Positions 1-11,960 of a DNA stretch of 64,000 nucleotides are shown in pieces. Source of the DNA: Oxytricha trifallax (taxonomy: Eukaryota; Ciliophora; Spirotrichea; Sporadotrichida; Oxytrichidae). Position 1 is the stretch's first letter. Every line of letters begins with the position of its first letter. A model generated the notes under the pieces. That model did no database searches. It worked only from the letters and a program-made list of their open reading frames with translations, and had not been told where the DNA came from. The stretch lies in contig ARYC01017749.1 of the NCBI GenBank assembly GCA_000711775.1, positions 1-64,000 of the forward strand, read 5' to 3'. Position numbers and translations under genes: made by a program.

Positions 1-243
1 TTAGCTAATGAACATTTACTAACGAGTTCATTGTTATGGTGATTGTCTCCCTATTTAATAATAAATTTATAAGATAGTTACCTTAATGTTGGAGAAATAT
101 TGTTTCAGATACAATTCTTGAAAGATTAAAGAAATCATCTTTGCCATGAAAGAAATGATTTTTCCACAAAATGATTTATTTATATAATAATCATTTTATG
201 TTTAAAACTTTTAATTAGTTATTAAAGTTAAATACTACTGAAT

Positions 244-1863
244 ATGGAGAAGCTTAGATAAAGTGATCTTCGATCATATCTTGGAGGTCATGATAATATA
301 AGACAGTCTGATGAAGATCTAGATATTAGTCATGGAAACCCCCCAGTCACAATCGATTATAAACTTATATACTGCTCTTTTATTGATTTCTATGATAATG
401 AGCTGGAGGAATTAAGCTGCTTAAATCTTGATTCTAAAATTTTAAACTTACTTGAGATGGGTTAGTTAGACATTGTTAAAACGAAAAAATGCAGCTTTCA
501 GGTATACGACCATAGATCTGAGATTTAAGAATCAACATCGAACCTGAGTGATAACCAGACTTTGAGTCAGGATATTCTTGAAAAAATAACTAATGGTATT
601 GGTGATCTCTGGAAGAAATTTCCAGCTGTGGCTTAGATTTAAGAATTTATTGTAATAGCAGGAAATGGCCTTAACATCAAAATTTCTTCTTTAATTAAAC
701 GATTTATTAAGAGCGACGGCAAAATGATTTCATAAATGAACAGTCAAGCCTATGATGATACTGATGAATTTAAGAAGTTTTTTTCCAATCAAGTGGAGAA
801 AGATGAAATAAAAGTTTTCAAAATGGTCTAATGTGGAAAAGCTAGGTTATTTCTATAAAGTAACAGTCTCATACTTAATGCTCTAAAGAAGTAATATTCA
901 TTGTCAACTCACTAGGTACGGACTTTTTTTTAAAAATCTAAGCCAAATTAAGAATGAATTAATATAATCACCTTTTTAAAAAAAAAAGATGTATGGATTG
1001 AGCCACTAAGCCCAAAAATTTATTTTGAAATTTATCAAATAAAACAACTAGTTGAACAAACCATCAGTAGTACAGACCAATCTCTAAACATAAACAGGAA
1101 TTAGTGTTTCTACTCAGTAAATTAGGAAATTTTTAAGAAAAGCTCTGAATATGCTACCAAAAAGGTATCTTATATTAGCTAGAGGTAAATTGCATGCGAT
1201 AGCATCAAACAAAGGGCTCAAGCTGCAATTCATTATGCAAGACTACTTAGTGAGGGTAAAGTACTTATAAACATAGATGAAAGTTCAGTACAGTTTAGCA
1301 GATTAAATGAAAAGGCTTGGGCTCCAAAATATCAGTAATTATTCTGCGCTGATTCTAAGCGTTACCAACAGATAGGTCTCATTGCAGCCCTCTCTAGTGA
1401 TGGAAGAGTTTACTTCTAACTCTTTAAAGGAAAAAATAATAGTATTGGAGTTTACTACTTTATTCTTTAACTGATAAGTGCAATTGAAAAGCATAATCCT
1501 AGTAGGCGTGATAACCATGTACTCATGCTTGACAATGCCTCTTATCAAAGAAGCAGCTATCTTAGGGAAAAACTAAGTATGCTGAAAGTATCAACCTTTT
1601 TTTTGGGCCCTTACTAATTTGATCTTGCTCCAATTGAGAAATTATTCGCATTCATTAAAAAAGGCAACTTATAAAAAACGCTCCAAGCCATAGATGAAAT
1701 CTAAAGCCAAGACTTATAATAAATAAATTAAAGAGAAAATTAGATTCATAAACAGTTAAAAGAGCTTACTGAAATAATTATGGAAAAGAATTACGATTGG
1801 TGTGAAAAGCTATTCTATAGCAGATTTCCATTCGTTTTCGATTATCTATGCAGCAAAGTTTGA
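244..1863 (+). pseudogene. IS630/Tc1-like DDE transposase of element L, one in-frame TGA
   Basis: Read with TAA/TAG as Gln, one frame runs from ATG 244 to TGA 1863 (about 540 codons) with a single internal TGA at 955-957. The N-terminal part is poorly conserved. The C-terminal part has the IS630/Tc1 catalytic pattern: NIDES (about 1276), a second Asp in LMLDNASYQRS (about 1528) and Glu in the DLAPIEKL block after GPY (about 1620). The family makes and joins transposon ends by DDE chemistry. HTH-like and pre-catalytic segments (LLSEGK then NIDES) match the transposase at 11961-13593, so the two are relatives. The TGA lies next to poly-T and poly-A runs, so decay or a sequencing slip are both possible. 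I see no convincing intron removing it. The gene points toward the palindrome, as its mirror partner does. Confidence 0.75.
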
Positions 1864-1907
1864 TCCAAAATCGAAAGTTGGTTGCAATGAGAAAAAAACC
1901 TTCTTGA

Positions 1908-2921
1908 AATTGCAGATTAGCTCAAGCTTAGATTGAAGTAATCACTAAAATTATTGTCAAAAGAATTCACTCCCTTATTAATTGTGTTGTGAAAATAATA
2001 AGGAATGTGATATCAAGTTGTAGCTTATTGTCCCTTAGGACTTTTGTTTAAAAGGCTATCATAAATAATTGGTATACTTACGAAAGTTCCTTAGATGTTG
2101 AAGAGGTATATTCCAGAGTAAATGGCAAAGAGATTTTCAATGAAGATATTAAACTTTTTCACTGTTCACGGCATCCGGTTCATCAATACTTTTCATTACG
2201 TTTAGGAAAGTTTGACTTAATTCTCATGAAAAATCTCAGAAACACAAATGTAATGTCAACGAAATTTAGTCGGCAATGTGTTTTAAAAGGGAACTTAAAT
2301 CCTAGAGATAATTATCAAATTTTTGTTGGGAAAGCTAAAATTGCCGATACATTCAAGTTAAGATTCTGTGCAATAAACTTGCTCTTCATTTTGAAAAATA
2401 GTAGAGTTCCGGAGGTATCGGTGGTATCGAAGGTATCGGAGGTATCGCAGGTATCGGAGGTATCGCAGGTATCGCAGGTATCGGAGGTATCGGAGGGATC
2501 GCAGGTATTGCAGGTATCGGAGGTATCGGAGGGATCGCAGGTATCGGAGGGATAATAGAGAGAAATTGGCGATGGCGAAATACCATGTTTAGATGGTGAA
2601 AGTTAAATTACAGGTATTAGCATCCTCAGCTAAGATATTAATTATGCCAGAGAATACCTTTAAAATTTTATGGAAGCAATCCAAGCTTTGGTTAAAGCGA
2701 AATCATTAGAGAGCTCAAATAACTCTACTGCCCTAACATTAAAGCCTCCTATGAAGTTCTTAAACACAATCAATTTTGTAGTAAACTGCCATCTCAAACT
2801 AATGACTGTCAATGGATTTAGCATTGAATTAGTTATGATAAAAAGATAGTAACAACTTTCTTTTAATCTAAAAGAAGTAGTACTTCTTTTGCAGAAATAT
2901 TGTGATTTCTACAACACTTGA
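1908..2921 (+). CDS. Unknown ORF with VSEVSQ tandem repeats
   Basis: An open frame without TGA runs from 1908 to the TGA at 2919-2921 (about 337 codons), just after the transposase. The first in-frame ATG is only at 2226, so the true start or an upstream exon is unclear. The middle of the protein (from about 2405 to 2553) is a Val-Ser-Glu/Gln tandem array made by a 9-bp DNA repeat. The flanks have ordinary, non-repetitive composition, including a Leu-rich C-terminal part near 2850-2900. I do not recognise the family. A neighbouring frame of the repeat would read Gly-Gly-Ile, but only this frame stays open on both sides. It could be an accessory gene of element L. Confidence 0.5.
2403..2553 (+). 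repeat. 9-bp tandem repeat (GGTATCGGA/GCA)
   Basis: About sixteen imperfect copies of a 9-bp unit, GGTATCG followed by GA, CA or AA, lie inside the open frame above. The period is a multiple of three, so copy-number changes keep the frame and simply lengthen the VSE/VSQ peptide array. Confidence 0.9.
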
Positions 2922-3656
2922 ATCATTACAATTGATGTCAAGAAAATTTATATCGAGCTGCATCTATATAATATATGACTATCCTTTAACAATGGAGTTG
3001 TTGACGCAACTTTAATGATTTACATTAGCTAATAAATCCATTGGACTTGTTAGTTAATGATATGAGAAAACTTCCAGATAGCAAACAGTAAATATCCGTA
3101 AATCAATGTGAATGAACGAAGTTTTTTCAAGAACTCATCCCAATTTAAATTTTAAATTGAGTCCAAAAGTCGCAAAATTCCAAAAATCAATCTGGACTGA
3201 GATGTTTTTAATCCAAAATTGCAAAAATAAACATAATCTTAAGTGTTTAAACCAACAAGATCAAGGGAGAAAGCTAATTAGTTAATATCTCTACTTTGAA
3301 ATTAAGATATATCCTAAGATACATTGTTTCTAGAATGCCTAGCAATTAAACTTGATTGTGCTGCTTCAAAAGTATAATATAAACACCTCCAGTCTTTTGA
3401 TCCTAAGAATTCTTAATAAATTAAAAAAAATCAAGATAGAATAATTAAGCCGAAAACACTCATTCCCTACAACAAACCATCAACTACATAAACAATTTTC
3501 ATAAAAAATTAAAGAAAAATAGATTGAATGCTTTGATAAAAAATTTGTCAAACTGGGAGGACCCCTTTGATTAAATATTTATTTTAATGGGTTGATGAGG
3601 AAGAGTATAAATTTAGTTTCTAGACTAAATGACAAATAAGAAAATAAAATTTTTAA
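2922..3656. other. Non-coding AT-rich spacer
   Basis: No convincing open frame, RNA gene or repeat was found between the VSEVSQ ORF and the zinc-finger/MT-A70 reading frame. The stretch is AT-rich with scattered TGA codons in all frames. Confidence 0.5.
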
Positions 3657-4703
3657 ATGTAATCTCTCCTTCAAAAGATTAAGAAAGACGATAATGAAAA
3701 AAAGAAACAATCTCTCAATTCAGCAAATATTTTTTGTCTCTACTGCCATGTTACTAAAAACTTCAAGAACTCATTTTTAATATACAAAAATAAAACAAGA
3801 CACAATGAATGACACCATTCAATACCTAATAATGAAGCTAATACAAAAATCAAAGAAAATTTTAACAATAAATCATTTCTGATATTAAACTCAAATTTAA
3901 ACTTCAGAGACTTTGACTTTATTACAGATTATGAGCTTGACATTTACTATTAGAAATGCAATCAATAATTTTCAAAAGATTTTATCAACAGGATTACCTC
4001 AGAAAGAGGTGCTAACAAAGCTTTAATTGTTGCAGAAGATTTAAGAGAACAGGAAGATGTCCAGAATTAAATATAATGTGAAGAAATGAATTAAATTTCT
4101 CAATAAAACTTCTAAAATGCTTAATAAATTCCAAATCACGATGAAATATTCAATATAAAAGAGGAAGAGATAACTCTAGAAATGGCTCAAAAATATTCTA
4201 ATCAAAAATATGAAAAATATCTTAACGATTTCAAGTCAGATCCATTCATTCTTAAATTCAATAATTGCCATGAAATCTTCGTATTAAAAAAATAATTACT
4301 TCCTGGAGATATGTATGACCCATTTTTGAAAGTTGCAGATGATAAAAATATAATAAAAGATAATAAATAATAATTCAAATTCCCAATCATCGTCAATGAC
4401 TTGAGGCTTAAACCAGAATATTATATATGCATGTAAAAAGCCCTATCCTTTAATTCTGCATGCAAAATTACATAAGGCTACTTAAATATTAAGCTAGAAA
4501 AAGAGGACATAACATTTGAACAATCATCTATTCACTTTCAAGTATTCAAGAAAAATTTAAATTAAATTAATTAAGAATCAAAATAAAATGATAATAAATG
4601 CAAGTTCCTTAATTAACAACAAATCAATAAATGCTTTGAATGTCATTCAAAAGTTAACAAACAAAAAGTCAATACCTATAGTTGCAGATGTCACGCATTT
4701 TGA
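3657..4703 (+). pseudogene. N-terminal frame of a zinc-finger/MT-A70 gene, or a separate ORF
   Basis: One frame is open from ATG 3657 to TGA 4701-4703 except for an in-frame TGA at 3810-3812. The start encodes a C-x2-C ... H cluster (CLYCHVTKNF, then TRHNE just before the TGA and HH just after), resembling a BED- or C2H2-type finger. The rest is acidic and Gln-rich, partly because TAA/TAG runs encode Gln. The frame overlaps, one base out of phase, the methyltransferase frame that starts at 4588. It may be the N-terminal half of the same gene after a frameshift near 4590-4690, or an independent upstream gene. Its function is unknown. Confidence 0.45.
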
Positions 4704-5298
4704 GATCTGGAGAGAAATTTCAAGGACATAGCTTAAATTTGGGGGCAAGTTATTTGATGTTATCATTACTGATCCACCATGGGATAATTTTGATATTAAT
4801 GCTAAGAAAGGATTTAAACCATCATACCATTTACTGACAGATAAACAGATATTTTAGATTCCTTTCAATCTTCTCCAAAAAGATGGGTTTGTTATAATGT
4901 GGGTTGGAAATGCAAAATAAGAAATGGCTTTTAGCATGATGAAAAAGCTTGGCTACTCGTAAGATTTTATTCCTATTTAATAATTATTGTTTAGATTTAT
5001 TTATGAATTTATTTGGACAAAAACAACAATGGATGGACAAGTGAGATCAGGAAATGGATATGCTACCAGGCATGCATTTGAAAAAGCCATCATCTTTGGT
5101 ATTGGCAACTACTAAATTAGAAAAGATGGATTCAAGGTGCCCAACGTTGTTGCAGCCCCAATAAGGAATGCTTCATAAAAACCTGATGAACAATATGCCC
5201 TAGCTGAAAGTTTGTGTCCTGGGGGATTCATGCTCGAGATCTTCGCTCGCAATCACAATCTAAAAGATGGAGTGGTTTCTATTGGCAATTAAATTTGA
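4588..5298 (+). CDS. MT-A70 family N6-adenine methyltransferase
   Basis: ATG 4588 opens a 236-codon frame to TGA 5296-5298. It has the MT-A70 hallmarks in order: a VADVTHFEIW strand, the catalytic DPPW motif after FDVIIT (4771-4782), WVGNA, FIWTKT, a histidine-glutamate segment (RHAFEKAIIFGIGNY), then SQKPDEQY, PGGFMLEIFAR and the closing SIGNQ. MT-A70 enzymes use S-adenosylmethionine to methylate adenine N6 in RNA or, in ciliates (the MTA1/AMT1 clade), in DNA. Which substrate applies cannot be told here. The gene lies 3' of the element L transposase and ends about 120 bp before the palindromic arm. The catalytic domain is uninterrupted and shows no IES-like gap, so it may be expressed from the germline or carried by the element. 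An upstream zinc-finger frame may belong to it. Confidence 0.8.
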
Positions 5299-5414
5299 AT
5301 GTCTTTAATGTAATAAATGTTAACTAACTTTCTGAAATTACATTCATATTGATTATATTTACTCTACTCTCAAAAATTCTACCTTAATAACTATTTACAG
5401 CTCTTACACTTAAA

Positions 5415-8400
5415 ATAATGAAAGAAATCAAATAAAAATCAGCTATTATATAATAAATTTTGTCTTATTTAAACTTATAGTTTATTTGATAATCAAATTT
5501 ACATGGATAAAGTATTGCTGAATGATAAATGTAAAAGTATTTATCAAGTATATTCTATGATCAAATTTTTATAAATGTTCAAACTTTATATAAAATTAAA
5601 AGTAGATAATTTATTTTTAAAATTTGAGATAATTGATCTTAAAATTATAAGATAAATTTTAATAAATTTAAAATTAAAATTTAATTCAAATTGAATTAAA
5701 ATTAAATAGGAAGTAGAAATCTTCCTTTAACACCCTAACTTGTTCAAAATATGAACATCAAACTGCCCTAAATTTATGAAAATAAGTTTCAAAACTTAAT
5801 TAAACTTAACTTGATTGGATCCTATAGATTTAGGAAAATGTAAAGTTAAATTACTTTATAAGAAAGTAATTTTATTAAAATAAAAAATAAAATTAGACTT
5901 AATAAAATAAAAAAATATTATTTTATTCAATCATGCAGCAGCAGATTAAATTCTTTAGCCCTAACTTTAAAATTAAGTTTAAAATAGAAACTTAATCAAA
6001 TTTAATAAGAAAATCAATAAAACCTCAATCAATAAAATAATATTTAGAAATTGCAGTGTCTTCTGAATCGTAGTTATATTCCCCTAAGAGTTTGGTAATG
6101 CCGACACCAAGGGCAGCGTACCTTTGTAGATTCAGAGTTTGTTTTTCGCCGCCAATCTAGACATGTGTTAAAAACCATGTTCTATGCGATAATGTAACGA
6201 GCAATCCAAAGAATACCCCCTTGAGATGAACACGCTGCTTATAGCGCTCGCCTGGCCAGTGGGTAGTGTTCTACTAGGTACCAAACTCTTTGGATCCAGT
6301 TTTTTGTACCTTTGCTTTTTTTTATTTTAAATATTTTTTAGATTACTTAATGAGATAGTATGAATTCAGAATGCTTGATTACAACTAATGAATTAAAATT
6401 TTACAATTCAATATAATAGCTTTAACAATTAAAATTAAAAGCAATTTGTGAATGATCTTTCAAATGTGAAAACAATTAATCTCAAAATCACATATATTTG
6501 TATAAATTTACATTCAAATTTACTTTCAAATTGAAAGAAAGTATAAAATTACAAATAACAGGGCTGAATTCAAAATGAATTGAACTAAAATAATTAAAAA
6601 TTATCTATAAAAAATGATAAAAATTAAAGGTAAGTATCTATTTATTTTTAAATATAAAAAATAGTTTTTATGCTAGATTTATAATTATTGCATTTAATAT
6701 TCGAGAGAAATTGTAAAAATAAAAAAGTTGGATTTATAAAATGAGCTATAATATATAATTGTAAATTTATATGATCTAATATTTTATAAGATTAAATAAA
6801 TAAAATAGATATATTTATAAATTTAGAATATTATAAATTTATTTATGAAATCTTAGTATTCTATTCTTACATAATTTTATATGATTTTATATATAGATAT
6901 AAATTATTTCTTACTGTAATACTTTAAATAAGATAAATTTTTTAAATAAATTGGAGATTTTTGTATTATTTGAACAAGTCAGAGTATAATTTATTTGATA
7001 TTATACTTTAAATTTAACTTTTGCTATAGTTTTTTTATTATATTTAGATAACTTTTATTTAAAAATTTATTCAACTTTATAATAAATGTAGCTAAGTTTC
7101 TCACATATTGTTTGTTTAAATTTTATATAAGAATTCAATTAATTTAAATTAAAATAATTAAATATATTCGTATTGAAAGATAAAAATACGCTTTGAGTCT
7201 CGAAATTTTTCAATAAAATTTTTATTTTTATTTTAATTTTGGATTTTATTTTATTTTTTAAATAATTTAAATTTGTTGATATTTTACTTATATTTGAGAA
7301 TCAAAGTTCAAATTTGAGATTTCAAAAGGAGACTTCCTCAAGATATTAGAAATGCAACTGTGTCAAATCTCAAATATTTAGAATTGAGTAGTTCAAATTT
7401 ATGATTGAAAGCAATTGGTCATCAGATCAATTTGTGAAACTTATAAGATGCAATTTGAAATTGACATTATCAATTTGCTTGCATTCTTGAAATATCTTGA
7501 GAATGATTACTCAATTTCTACAAATTGTTAACAAATGAATAAGCATGAATAAAATAATTTACTTTATATAATATATGAAATAAAAATGCTAAAAAATAAG
7601 AAATTAAGCTAGATTTATACATCATTTAATTTTTTTAATTTTATATTGAAATTTTGCTGAAAATATATAAATAAATTTTATAACTTAATTATGTATTAAA
7701 AAAATGAAAAAATTATTAACAATATATTGATATTGAAAGTAAGTGAATTGAAATTTATAAGTTCCCAATAAAGAAATTTATGTCAATATTATGTATAATT
7801 TATGAATCATTATAAAATACTTTAAATCCAATGTATTTGATTGTTAGCAGCTATGGATTGAAAATTGATAAATTTCAAAGTATAAATCGATTAAAATTTA
7901 TCTAAATTAAAATAAGCTAAACAATAAATGCTTAGAGCCCTTCAAAACCCCAAAACCCCTGCTCGATTAAACTTGGGATTTTATTGCACTGGTTGGAAAT
8001 AATGACCGCAGGCAAAAGAGACATGAAGTCTACGCTTTTGCAGGAATTGAGAGCTAAAGCAAGTGTACATGAACGAGACTATGGTCCTTTGAATTCCACC
8101 ACAGTAGTTAAGTTTTAAAATTTAATAGTATTAATAATTTAATTAAAATTTGAATTAAGGAAAAGAGGGAGGTTCAAAACGAGTGCCCCATGAAACTTGC
8201 AAATGACGCAACTCAGCTCACAGATGTCAAAAGTAGGGTAAGGACCACATATTCTTCATCTACGCACTGTACTCTATCCAATGGTAAAGTATGGGACCGA
8301 AATAAAATTCGAACTTTTTTCCCACATTACTGATCATTGGAAACTGCACTTTGAAGGCCTATAATAAGTTAAAATGTGAAGTTTGGAATTTCGCTATTTA

Positions 8401-8455
8401 TCGATATTAAATCATCACTATACCAACTTATAAACTTATCACGCATATATGTATT
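5415..8455. repeat. Left arm of a 6-kb palindrome (subterminal region of element L)
   Basis: This arm matches the reverse complement of 8456-11500 along its length. Example block pairs are 5470-5560 with 11350-11450, 5730-5850 with 11080-11180, 6045-6320 with 10600-10870, 7270-7440 with 9420-9600, and 7943-8449 with 8462-8969. Identity is patchy and AT-rich on the outside and nearly perfect in the inner 500 bp. No open frame is conserved between the arms. Block 6045-6320 is notably GC-richer than its surroundings. Confidence 0.85.
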
Positions 8456-8969
8456 GGGGTTTATATGCGTGATAAGTTTATAAGTTGGTATAGTGATGAT
8501 TTAATATCGATAAATAGCGAAATTCCAAACTTCACAATTTAACTTATTATAGGGCCTTCAAAGTGCAGTTTCCAATGATCAGTAATGTGGGAAAAAAGTT
8601 CGAATTTTATTTCGGTCCCATACTTTACCATTGGATAGAGCACAGTGCGTAGATGAAGAATATGTGGTCCTTACCCTACTTTTGACATCTGTGAGCTGAG
8701 TTGCGTCATTTGCAAGGTTCATGGGGCACTCGTTTTGAACCTCCCTCTTTTCCTTAATTCAAATTTTAATTAAATTATTAATACTATTAAATTTTAAAAC
8801 TTAACTACTATGGTGGAATTCAAAGGACCATAGTCTCGTTCATGTACACTTGCTTTAGCTCTCAATTCCTGCAAAAGCGTAGACTTCATGTCTCTCTTGC
8901 CTGCGGTCATTATTTCCAACCAGTGCAATAAAATCCCAAGTTTAATCGAGCAGGGGTTTTGGGGTTTTG
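7943..8969. repeat. Near-perfect 1-kb inverted repeat bounded by telomeric 17-mers
   Basis: The inner palindrome begins with CAAAACCCCAAAACCCC (7943-7959) and ends with its reverse complement (8953-8969), the same 17-mer that forms TBE ends. The arms of about 507 bp differ at only a few positions, and the 12-nt centre is 8450-8461. The next bases outward (CTT and AAG) are also palindromic rather than a direct duplication, so this is not a simple TBE insertion with an ANT target site. High identity in this core compared with the outer arms suggests recent duplication or gene conversion. Confidence 0.85.
8361..8466 (+). repeat. Terminal 106-bp sequence of element L, repeated at 18762
   Basis: This 106-bp stretch, ending in CACGCATATATGTATTGGGG then TTTATAT, recurs with a few changes at 18762-18867 in the same orientation. 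Its inverted partner is 8462-8567. It therefore behaves as the terminal repeat of the large element family. Confidence 0.8.
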
Positions 8970-11500
8970 AAGGGCTATAAGCATTTATTATTAAACTTAT
9001 TTTAATTCAGCTAAATTTAATTCCATTTAAACAAAGAAATTTATCAATTCTCCATCTATACATAATACAAATCAAATACAATGAATATAAAATACAATAT
9101 ATTTAACCATATAAATTACAAATTATTTATTCAAATTATCTTATTGTATACAAATGAAATTTATTTCTCAAATTTATCTATTTTTCTCTTTATATATTTA
9201 TTCTCATATTTTATTACATAAAAATAAAGCATTTATATTTATTGATATTTTTAAAGCAAAATTTATATTAAAAATATAAAATATATGAATCTCAAATAAT
9301 ATAGCTTAAATTGTCAATTTATATTGTTTTTATATCTATTTTTATATATAGTATATTTATTTATTTATATTGAGACATTTATTTAGAATTTGAAGAAATT
9401 TTGAAATCAATCTTAAGAAATTTGTGAATTGGAAACAAATTGATCGTCGGAATTCCACATTGCATTTTATAAATCTCACAAATTTAAATGATGGCAATCT
9501 ACTTTCAATCATAAATTTGTCTTCTCAATTCTAAATATTTGAGATTCGACATAGTTGCAATTCTAAATTCCTGAGGAAATTTCCTTTTCCAAATCTCAAA
9601 TTTGGAGATTGAATCTCAAATCTAAGCAAATTATCAATAAATATAAATAAATTTATTTTTAATATAAAATTAGAATTAAAATTAAAAATTGTATTTTATA
9701 ATTTACATAATATAGATGTAATTATAATTTGAGATAAATATGAAGCTTATTTTATTTGTTTTAAAACAATTTACTTTATATTTAAATTAACACAAACATT
9801 ATTTGATCAATATAGCTAGTTATATTAAAAAGATAAATTAATTTCATAGGAGACATTTAATTAAATTATAGAAATTATAGGTAGAAATTTATTTAGATTT
9901 TAAATTAAATTTAAAATTATATGAATTGTTGGATTGTTTATAAGAATTTAATAATAGGGTTCAATAAAAATCATGATTTCAGTATAAATTTAGCAACAAA
10001 ACTAGAATGATGTTTATCATAATTATTAAAGATATTTCTAAAAGCTTAAAAATAAAAAGATAATTTCAATAATTTATTTAATTTTCTATATAAATATTTT
10101 TCAAATTTTATAAATATGAATTCAAAATATCAAAGATAATAAATTTTATTTTATATATTTTATATCATTATCTATTAAATTTAGTTAGATAATTTCCAAT
10201 TACTTTTAAATTAATCCTGCTATAAATAAATAATTTAGCATTTATAATATATTTTCTATATATAAAATAAAAAGTTACTTACCTTTAACATTTATCAGAG
10301 TTCTAAATATATTTATAATTTTTCTATTAATAATCTAAATGCAATCAATTGCAATCTAGATTGAATTGTGTAATATTTTGATTTGAGAGGAAATTTATTT
10401 GTTAATGTATTGATAAATTTGAATTTCATTCTTCAAATGTTGATAAATTTGATAATTGATTCTTAAATTGGAATGAGATTTGATTGTTGATAATTTCCAA
10501 TTTATATGTTGCAATTACAATTCCACACAAGATTTAAGTCATTCTCATTTAAAATTCATCTCCAAATATACCTAAAAAATGTTAAAAATATTTAAAAAGA
10601 ACTAAACGAAAAAACTGTATACAAAGAATCTTGGTCCCTAGTAGAACACTACCCGCTGGCCAGGCAGGCTGCATATAGCAACGTGTTCACTCAAGGGGGG
10701 TAACGATTGGTCTACTCGTTACGTTGTTGCATAGACTAGGGTTTAAATCCAGTCCAACTGAAGCTGCAACAACAAACTCTGAGATAACAATGTACAAGCC
10801 CTCGGTCGGCACAACCAAGTTCTGAGGGGAATATAACTACGATGCAAGAGACACTGGTAAAACTAATATAAAATTTATTTATTTGAAATACATTTATTTC
10901 ATTCTCTTTTTCCTCAAATATTTATCATTGTAATTAAATTACAAACTTAGGGCTGAATATCGATTGCTGAAAGTGTTGAATTAAAATAATTTATTTCCTA
11001 ATTTTGATTCTTAATTTATTTTTGATTATTATTAACTTACAAAAATTTATTGTAAGTTAATTTTTTTACTTCCTATAATTATAGGACTCCAATAACCATA
11101 AGTTTCTTCATTTTTAAAACTTATTTCAAATTTTTAGGGCAATTTAAGGTTCAACTCTAGAACCAGTTAGGGGATTTAAGGAAATCACATATTCATATTC
11201 ATTTACAATTTATTTTAAATTGATTTTAATTTTAAAATCTAAAAATATTTAATCTAATATTTTTTATTTTTATTAACTTTTATAAAATAATTATAATCTC
11301 ATTATTAGTTAGCAAATTTATATAAATTTCGAATGTTCTTAAAATTGGGATCATACCTAGTTATTTGATAAATACTTTTACAGTTATTATTCAGCAATAC
11401 TTAATCCATGTAAATTTGGTTATCAAATAAATTTTAAGATTAAATAAGAAAAAATTTCTAGCATAATTATCATTTTTAATTGCTTTATTTCATTATATCA
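8456..11500. repeat. Right arm of the palindrome (left subterminal region of element R)
   Basis: Reverse complement of 5415-8455. The GC-richer block 10600-10870 contains GGTTTAAATCC (near 10740), close to a pol III B-box, and TGGTCTACTCG upstream of it, close to an A-box. The spacing is too short for a normal tRNA and the left arm does not keep the B-box. No protein-coding frame was found. The stretch 11500-11960 between arm and transposase also holds nothing I can support. Confidence 0.85.
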
Positions 11501-11960
11501 AGCAAATTTCTTTTTAATAACTTTTTATGAGAATTAAATATATTTATTTAAATTTAAATTAAGACCTAATATTATTTGATTTATTTCTAAATAAGTTTAC
11601 ATATGTATATTTAACAATTGTAAATAATACTTTAAATTAATTTTATTGAGACTTAATTGAATAAATTTAATTTATTTCTTATAAGAAATGTTCTTTAACT
11701 CATTTTATATTTTATTTAAATTTTATGTTGTTCGAATACAAATGAATAGTAAAGTTTGCTTATTAAGTCAAAAGTTTTTATGGGAAATAAATTTATAAGA
11801 ACTCTTTGTTTAATGAATTAATTCTTATAAGGAAAAGTTTGACATAAGTTTTAAGTGAAAAATTTTGTTATATAAAAGCTTAGAGTATTTTCAAATTTGA
11901 TTTTGATTTTTCTCTCTAATAGACCTTACTTAAAGCTAAAGTTTAAATTTCCTTATATAA

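Noticed and set aside
2403-2553. Gly-Gly-Ile repeat protein in another frame
   Set aside because: That frame closes soon on both sides, whereas the VSEVSQ frame is open from 1908 to 2921.
3810-3812. In-frame TGA read as tryptophan (also at 955, 28887, 40580, 56037 and 61953)
   Set aside because: Several of these would read plausibly as Trp, but the intact genes (SecA-like, R transposase, TBE C kinase) use TGG for Trp, have no internal TGA over more than 2,000 codons, and end at TGA. Decay is simpler.
7943-7959. Chromosome end (telomere)
   Set aside because: Only two and a half repeats, internal, mirrored on the other arm. True macronuclear telomeres are added de novo and the TBE ends show the same short motif.
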